A DNA stretch of 64,000 nucleotides, taken from Dactylosporangium aurantiacum (GTDB lineage Bacteria; Actinomycetota; Actinomycetes; Mycobacteriales; Micromonosporaceae). The stretch is taken from assembly GCF_000716715.1 (NCBI RefSeq), contig NZ_JNYJ01000019.1, positions 1-64,000 of the forward strand, in the 5' to 3' direction. Position numbers and translations under genes: made by a program. Position 1 is the stretch's first letter. Each line of letters opens with the position of its first letter. Shown one piece after another: positions 59,555 through 64,000 of this stretch. A model generated the notes under the pieces. The model was not told where the DNA came from and did not search any database. It saw nothing but the letters and a program-made list of their open reading frames with translations.

Positions 59555-59768
59555 CCCCCGGCGGCGAATCGGCGCGACGGCCGGCGAACCAGACCGGCGA
59601 AGCAGACCGGCACCGACCGGCACCGTCCGGCGGACGGCCAAGCGGCCCCAACGCCGCCCGCCCGTCCCGGCCCGCGTGGATCGGCCGGACGTGGCCCGGG
59701 CGGCCCGAACTCCGCCCGGACCCCGCCCGGCCCAGCCCGGGCCCTTCGGTCCTGAGCTGCGCGGATCC

Positions 59769-59802
59769 GCCGGCCGGACGGCCCGAACCCCGTCCGGCCG
59801 GC
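59769..59802. terminator. Bidirectional hairpin between rhomboid-like gene and PPTase
   Basis: GCCGGCCGGACGG and CCGTCCGGCCGGC form a perfect 13-bp stem with an 8-nt loop. The region 59555-59824 is otherwise a G/C-rich spacer without genes, lying between convergent genes. Confidence 0.7.
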
Positions 59803-59824
59803 ACCGGGCCCGCCCCGGTGTGGG

Positions 59825-60523
59825 TCAGCCGGCGAACGCCGGCTGCCGGGCCGGGACGGCGATGCCGGTGAGCACCAGCCCGCGGTCGACGAGCCAGCGG
59901 CCGCCGAACCCGGCGACCTCGACCCCGCCGACAACCGGGCCGGGCACCAGCAGCCAGGCGTGGAACGTCTCGCGGTGCGGCGCGATCGTCACCGTGGCCT
60001 CGGTGAAGTCCAGCCAGCGGCCGGTCAGCGGGTACCACGCCTTGAACACCGACTCCTTGATGCTGAACAGCAGCCGGTCCCAGTGGATGCCGGGCCGCTG
60101 CGTGTCGAGCTGCCGCAGGTGCCGGCGCTCCTCGACGAGCGTGATGCTGTCCAGGACACCGGCGGGCAGCGGCGCGTGCGGCTCGGCGTCGACGCCGACG
60201 GTGGTGAGGTGCCCGGCGCGGGCCACCGCCGCGGCCCGGTAGCCGGCGCAGTGGGTGATGGTGCCGACGACGCCGGCCGGCCACAGCGGCTCCCGGCGCG
60301 GCCCGGCCGGGATCGGGACCGGGCCGAAGCCGAGCCGGCCGAGCGCCTCCCTGGCGCACCGCCGGCCGGTCATGAACTCCGCGCGGCGCTTCGGCACCGC
60401 GTCGCCGAGCGCGGCGAGCTCCTGCGGGAACAGCGGCGCCGGCAGCGCGTCGTCGAACGCCTCGACGACGGCCGTGCCCTCCGGCAGGAGCCGGCCGAGC
60501 AGCGGCCCCGCCGTCACGGTCAT
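59825..60523 (-). CDS. Sfp/EntD-type 4'-phosphopantetheinyl transferase
   Basis: A 232-residue PPTase that attaches phosphopantetheine from CoA to carrier-protein serines. Hallmarks are RRAEFMTGRRCAREALGRLG, PLWPAGVVGTITHCAGYRAA, GVDAEP with metal ligands Asp112 and Glu114, and the KExxxK motif SIKESVFKAWYP. It likely activates the two ACPs of the nearby PKS. The ATG at 60523 overlaps the ferredoxin TGA (ATGA), so it is the last gene of the PaaK-mqnE-ferredoxin-PPTase operon. Confidence 0.95.
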   Translation of the reverse strand: MTVTAGPLLGRLLPEGTAVVEAFDDALPAPLFPQELAALGDAVPKRRAEFMTGRRCAREALGRLGFGPVPIPAGPRREPLWPAGVVGTITHCAGYRAAAVARAGHLTTVGVDAEPHAPLPAGVLDSITLVEERRHLRQLDTQRPGIHWDRLLFSIKESVFKAWYPLTGRWLDFTEATVTIAPHRETFHAWLLVPGPVVGGVEVAGFGGRWLVDRGLVLTGIAVPARQPAFAG

Positions 60524-60822
60524 GTCGACGCGTCCGGGCCGTACACCTCGACGCCGTCGTCCTGGCGGCGCACGTGGATGCAGTCGCCGGGGCACTCGTT
60601 CGCCGAGTCGATGACGTCCTTCGCCGCGACCAGCGGCACCAGCACCGCCGTGCCGGGCGTGTGCAGCAGCTCGCCGTCGTCGCCCTTGACGTACGCGAGC
60701 CCGTCGACGTCGAGCTCGAAGACCTCCGGCGCGTACTGCGCACAGATCCCGTCGCCGGTGCACAGCCCCTGGTCGATCCAGACCTCGAGCCGGCTCTCCT
60801 GCGGTGTCGTCGCTGCGGTCAC
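60520..60822 (-). CDS. Small ferredoxin ([3Fe-4S]-type)
   Basis: A 100-residue ferredoxin. Cys21 and Cys27 in CTGDGICAQYAPEVFELD and Cys77 in ANECPGDCIHV are the usual ligands of the single-cluster actinobacterial ferredoxins that often serve cytochromes P450. Cys81 is an extra cysteine. A 20-residue acidic insert lies in the middle. A GTG start at 60822 follows a weak AGGTGA site. No P450 gene is near; it might donate electrons to the radical-SAM enzyme encoded upstream or to a redox step of the metabolite pathway. Confidence 0.87.
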   Translation of the reverse strand: MTAATTPQESRLEVWIDQGLCTGDGICAQYAPEVFELDVDGLAYVKGDDGELLHTPGTAVLVPLVAAKDVIDSANECPGDCIHVRRQDDGVEVYGPDAST

Positions 60823-60865
60823 CCGCGCTCACCTGCCTTGTCTCGTCGTTCGGTGGCCGGCACGG

Positions 60866-62032
60866 TCAGACCCGCATCGGCTGGGGCGTCTCGCGGCGCG
60901 CGTGGTCGGGTCCCTCGAACTCGCGGATGATCTCGTAGCGGGTGTTGCGCTCGACGGGCCGGAAGCCGGCGTTGCGGATCAGGTCGAGCAGGCTCTCGCG
61001 GGTCATCTTGTCCGGGGTGCCGAACTCGTCGGCGTCGTGAGTGATCTTGTACTCGACGACCGAGCCGTCGATGTCGTCGGCGCCGTGGTTGAGCGCCAGC
61101 TCCGCGGTCTGCAGGCCGTGCATCACCCAGAACACCTTGACGTGCTGGACGTTGTCGAACAGCAGCCGGGACACCGCGAAGGTCTTCAGCGCCTCGGCGC
61201 CGGTCGCCATCGTGGTGCGGGCCATGAGCTTGTTGCGGATCTTGCCGTCCCGCGAGTCGTGGAAGTCGTGCTGGTACCGCAGCGGGATGAAGACGTGGAA
61301 GCCGCCCGTCTCGTCCTGCAGCTCACGCAGGCGCAGCACGTGGTCGACCCGGTGCCGGGGCTCCTCGATGTGGCCGTACAGCATCGTGCACGGCGTCTTG
61401 AGACCCTTGCGGTGCGCGAGGCGGTGGATGCGCGACCAGTCCTCCCAGTGGGTGGCGTGGTCGACGATGTGCTGGCGGACCTCCCAGTCGAAGATCTCCG
61501 CGCCGCCGCCGGTGAGCGACTCCAGGCCGGCGTCGATGAGCTCGTCGAGGACCTCCTCGGCCGACAGCCCGGAGATGCGCTCGAACCAGTGGATCTCCGT
61601 CGCGGTGAACGCCTTGATCGCCACGGTCGGCGGCAGGGCCTCCTTCAGCGCCCGGATCGAGCGCGGGTAGTAGCGCCACGGCAGCGTCGGGTGCAGGCCG
61701 TTGACGATGTGCAGCTCGGTGAGCTGCTCGCTCTCCATCTCCTTGGCGAGCCGCACCGCGTCCTCGATCCGCATCGTGTAGGCGTCCTTCTCCCCCGGCT
61801 TGCGCTGGAAGGAGCAGTACGCGCACGACGCCGTGCAGACGTTCGTCATGTTCAGGTGCCGGTTGACGTTGAAGTGGACCACGTCACCGTTCTTCTGGGT
61901 CCGGACGTGGTGCGCCAGCCCGCCCAGCCAGGCGAGGTCGTCGCACGCGTACAGCGCGATCCCGTCCTCGCGGCTGAGCCGCTCCCCGGCGACGACCTTC
62001 GCCTCCAGTTCCCGCTTCAGACCTGTGTCCAC
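60866..62032 (-). CDS. mqnE: Aminofutalosine synthase MqnE (radical SAM)
   Basis: A 388-residue radical-SAM enzyme that joins 3-[(1-carboxyvinyl)oxy]benzoate to a SAM-derived adenosyl group in the futalosine route to menaquinone. The [4Fe-4S] motif is Cys66-x3-Cys70-x2-Cys73 in NMTNVCTASCAYCSF. Typical MqnE segments are FNVNRHLNMTN, LHIVNGLHPTLPWRYY, KAFTATEIHWFERISG and GGGAEIF. The GTG at 62032 has GAGGAG 7 nt upstream. It lies 44 nt downstream of a PaaK-like gene and 43 nt upstream of a ferredoxin, in one operon. Assignment to MqnE rather than MqnC rests on the motif wording. Confidence 0.92.
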   Translation of the reverse strand: MDTGLKRELEAKVVAGERLSREDGIALYACDDLAWLGGLAHHVRTQKNGDVVHFNVNRHLNMTNVCTASCAYCSFQRKPGEKDAYTMRIEDAVRLAKEMESEQLTELHIVNGLHPTLPWRYYPRSIRALKEALPPTVAIKAFTATEIHWFERISGLSAEEVLDELIDAGLESLTGGGAEIFDWEVRQHIVDHATHWEDWSRIHRLAHRKGLKTPCTMLYGHIEEPRHRVDHVLRLRELQDETGGFHVFIPLRYQHDFHDSRDGKIRNKLMARTTMATGAEALKTFAVSRLLFDNVQHVKVFWVMHGLQTAELALNHGADDIDGSVVEYKITHDADEFGTPDKMTRESLLDLIRNAGFRPVERNTRYEIIREFEGPDHARRETPQPMRV

Positions 62033-62076
62033 CAACGACTCCTCATCGACTCTGTGTGGGGGCTTGCGAGCGGGGC

Positions 62077-63156
62077 TCAGTAGAGCCCTTCGGGCGCGGC
62101 CGAGGTGACCTGCAGCGGCCGGACGTTCGCGACGGCGTCGCACGGCCAGGCGTCGCCGGCGCGGTGCCGGACCGCCTGGTCGCGCTCCATGATGTTGGGC
62201 AGGAAGAGGTCGTCGTGCAGGACGGTGAGGCGCACCCGGCCGGTCTCGCCGTAGCCGACCGTCCGGCGCGGGTCTTCCTTGTCGACGACGGCCATCGTCA
62301 CCTGCGGGTAGTTGGGCAGGTACGGCAGGATCGCGCCGTCGCGCTCGACCGGCAGGCCCATCGCGCAGCCGAACGTGTTGCCGTACGTCATGCCGATCAC
62401 CCCGCCCTGCAGCGCCTCGGCGATCTCGGTGTACATCGCCGGGGTGAGCTGGGTGCCGCCCAGCCCGACGCCGTCCAGTCCGGCGACCAGCTCGGGGCGG
62501 CGGGAGATGAGCGCCTGCAGGATCGCGGGTGTCGTCTCCAGGTACCGCACCCGGCCGGTCTCCAGCACGTCGGTCATCTGCTCGATGGTGTGCTCGACGT
62601 ACATGTTCATCTCGACCAGCCGGCTGTCGCGGATCAGCGTCTTGATCCACCGCGGGTCGAGGTCCATCGTGTAGACCGTCGAGTCGTACAGTTCGGCGAT
62701 CTGGTTCGCGCCGCGCCCGACGATGTGCGGGCCGCTCGGGCAGGCGTACAGCCAGGTCCGGCCCGGTTCGAAGCCGCTGAGCCGCAGCCCCCGCAGCCGC
62801 CACGCGGTGTGGTGCTCGGCCATCGCCGTGGTGTGGAAGATGCGGCACGGCTTGCCCGTGGTGCCGCCGGACTCCCAGATCCGCCCGGCGAGGGGCCGCG
62901 GCACGTCCGCCGGCACCAGCTGCACCGGGTCCAGCTCGCGCAGCGTCGCCAGGGAGAACGGGCCGAACCACGCCAGGTCGTCGTAGCGGGTGATGTCCAT
63001 CGGGTCGAACCCGAGGTGCGGGCGGCGGGCCAGCCAGTACGGGCTGCCGGTGACCGGGTCGAAGTGCCGGCGGACCACCCGCACGGTCCACTCGTCGAGG
63101 TCGGCGGCGAGCCATGCGTCGGTGAGCGCCGCGGCGGGTTCCATGACGGTCGTCAT
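62077..63156 (-). CDS. PaaK-like adenylate-forming enzyme without C-terminal domain
   Basis: A 359-residue protein of the phenylacetate-CoA-ligase branch of adenylating enzymes. The nucleotide motif ESGGTTGKPCRIFH is at about 95-108, with PYLPNYPQVTMAVVDKEDP and GETGRVRLTVL further on. PaaK proteins are about 430 residues; the mobile C-terminal domain needed for thioester formation seems to be missing, since the chain ends soon after DDLFLPNIMERDQAVRH. It may only adenylate an aryl or acyl acid, or bind a product. GAAGGACGAATCG precedes the ATG. It is the first gene of the mqnE-ferredoxin-PPTase operon. Confidence 0.8.
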   Translation of the reverse strand: MTTVMEPAAALTDAWLAADLDEWTVRVVRRHFDPVTGSPYWLARRPHLGFDPMDITRYDDLAWFGPFSLATLRELDPVQLVPADVPRPLAGRIWESGGTTGKPCRIFHTTAMAEHHTAWRLRGLRLSGFEPGRTWLYACPSGPHIVGRGANQIAELYDSTVYTMDLDPRWIKTLIRDSRLVEMNMYVEHTIEQMTDVLETGRVRYLETTPAILQALISRRPELVAGLDGVGLGGTQLTPAMYTEIAEALQGGVIGMTYGNTFGCAMGLPVERDGAILPYLPNYPQVTMAVVDKEDPRRTVGYGETGRVRLTVLHDDLFLPNIMERDQAVRHRAGDAWPCDAVANVRPLQVTSAAPEGLY

Positions 63157-63329
63157 CGATTCGTCCTTCGGGGTGCCGGATGCGATGGGCCCGGCTGGGA
63201 TGCACCGGACACGTGGAGACGGGCAGCGGTCGGCGACCGACGCAGTTCTGCTGGTGGCATCGTGCCGTGGCGGAGATTGGGGAAATCACCACACTTGATC
63301 CGCTGGGCCGCCGCGGCCGCCACGAACCA

Positions 63330-63364
63330 GGACAAGCCGTCCCGTCCGGCCGTAAGATCCGCCC
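63330..63364 (+). promoter_or_regulatory. Leaderless mqnD promoter
   Basis: GGACAA (63330-63335) and TAAGAT (63353-63358) are 17 nt apart, and the ATG follows the second hexamer by 6 nt. No ribosome site is present, so translation from a leaderless mRNA is likely. Confidence 0.5.
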
Positions 63365-64000
63365 ATGACCGAGCGGCCGCTGTCGATCGCGTACTCGCCG
63401 TGCCCCAACGACACGTTCGTCTTCCACGCGTGGACGCACGGCCTCCTGCCGGGCGCGCCGGCCACGGCCGTCACCCACGCGGACATCGACGTCACCAACC
63501 ACCTCGCCGGCAGCGACCGGTTCGACGTCATGAAGATCTCCTACGCGGCGCTGCCCGCGTTCCTGGACCGGTTCGCGCTGGTGCCCTGCGGCGGCGCCCT
63601 CGGCCGGGGCTGCGGCCCGCTGCTGGTCGCCCGGGCGGCCCGGCCGCCGGCGCGGCTGCACGAGGCGGTCGTCGCCGTGCCGAGCGAGCAGTCCACGGCG
63701 TACCTGCTGCTGCGGCTGTGGGCGCGGCAGGCCGTGCCGGGCGGCTTCGCCCGCATCGTGGTCATGCCGTTCCACGAGATCATGCCGGCGGTGCGCGACG
63801 GCATGGTCGACGCCGGCCTGATCATCCACGAGGCCCGGTTCACCTACCCCGGCTACGGGCTGGTCGAGCTGGTCGACCTCGGCCGCTTCTGGGAGCAGGA
63901 CACCGGCCTGCCGATCCCGCTCGGCGCGATCGTGGCCCGCCGCGATCTCGGCGCCGAGCGCATCGCGGCGGTCACCGACGCGGTCCGCGCGTCGGTGCGG
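63365..64000 (+). CDS. mqnD: 1,4-dihydroxy-6-naphthoate synthase MqnD (partial)
   Basis: The first 212 codons of an enzyme that converts cyclic dehypoxanthine futalosine to 1,4-dihydroxy-6-naphthoate, the last dedicated futalosine step. The start LSIAYSPCPNDTFVFHAWTH is the family signature. Further segments DVMKISYAALPAFLDRFALV, GCGPLLVAR and IMPAVRDGMVDAGLIIHEAR form the ligand-binding periplasmic-protein-like fold. The 3' end lies outside the window. It is divergent from the PaaK-mqnE operon and leaderless. Confidence 0.93.
   Translation, partial: MTERPLSIAYSPCPNDTFVFHAWTHGLLPGAPATAVTHADIDVTNHLAGSDRFDVMKISYAALPAFLDRFALVPCGGALGRGCGPLLVARAARPPARLHEAVVAVPSEQSTAYLLLRLWARQAVPGGFARIVVMPFHEIMPAVRDGMVDAGLIIHEARFTYPGYGLVELVDLGRFWEQDTGLPIPLGAIVARRDLGAERIAAVTDAVRASVR

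Noticed and set aside
59749..59762. GGGCCCTTCGGTCC resembling a DosR box in reverse
   Set aside because: It lies between convergent gene ends, where an activator site would have no promoter to serve, and both halves deviate from the core.
59555..59824. Pro/Arg/Gly-rich open frames in the spacer between the rhomboid-like and PPTase genes
   Set aside because: They are low-complexity products of a G/C-rich spacer with a 13-bp hairpin; there is no start with a ribosome site and no protein-like composition.

Overview
The window is about 73% G+C and has a strong third-position G/C bias. It carries many regulators with leaderless-looking starts, an AfsR/SARP regulator and futalosine-pathway menaquinone genes. 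This points to a filamentous actinobacterium, most likely Micromonosporaceae (Actinoplanes/Dactylosporangium-like). No tRNA, rRNA, CRISPR array, transposase or prophage gene was recognised. The lineage is inferred from gene content only.

Left part (1-9400): the tail of a DevR/NarL-type response regulator; a fur-katG peroxide-stress operon; a GNAT-like acyltransferase; a PadR regulator with its membrane protein; a cupin; two medium-chain dehydrogenases; a secreted peptidoglycan-binding protein; and a broken fragment of a second copy of that protein. Next (9400-18100) come a 1180-residue XRE-SARP-NB-ARC-TPR regulator, a lipoprotein, and two adjacent secreted cell-wall hydrolases (GH25 and NlpC/P60-like) that share an almost identical tail of five 159-bp FG-GAP repeats. 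After them lies a MerR regulator whose effector domain has been replaced by a methyltransferase; a stand-alone relative of that methyltransferase sits at 27.2-27.9 kb.

Middle part (18-46.7 kb): accessory and decaying genes (HEAT-like protein, VWA-HYR secreted protein, two paralogous lipoproteins plus a remnant, a frameshifted AHSA1 gene); a Ser/Thr kinase with extracellular FN3 domains coupled to a rhomboid-like protein lacking the catalytic serine; and a probable dormancy/hypoxia island (two ribosome-hibernation proteins and an FMN-barrel protein) preceded by two DosR/DevR-like boxes. Then follow a TetR unit, a DivIVA-like coiled-coil protein, a modular GH12 glycosidase, two large STAND-type regulators, a membrane protein and a two-component system.

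Right part (46.9-64 kb): a stand-alone NRPS-type condensation protein under a PadR regulator, an ECF sigma/CU044_5270 pair, and a secondary-metabolite cassette mixed with menaquinone genes. One leftward operon is PKS (ACP-KS-AT-ACP-aminotransferase) > fatty acyl-AMP ligase > HAD hydrolase > mqnB, with 4-nt overlaps at each junction. A second leftward operon is PaaK-like adenylating enzyme > mqnE > ferredoxin > phosphopantetheinyl transferase. mqnD runs rightward off the end. The ligase and PKS together form a split version of the loading/extension/amination part of iturin/mycosubtilin synthetases. The best-supported prediction is a beta-amino fatty acyl chain; how it is released is not evident from the window.
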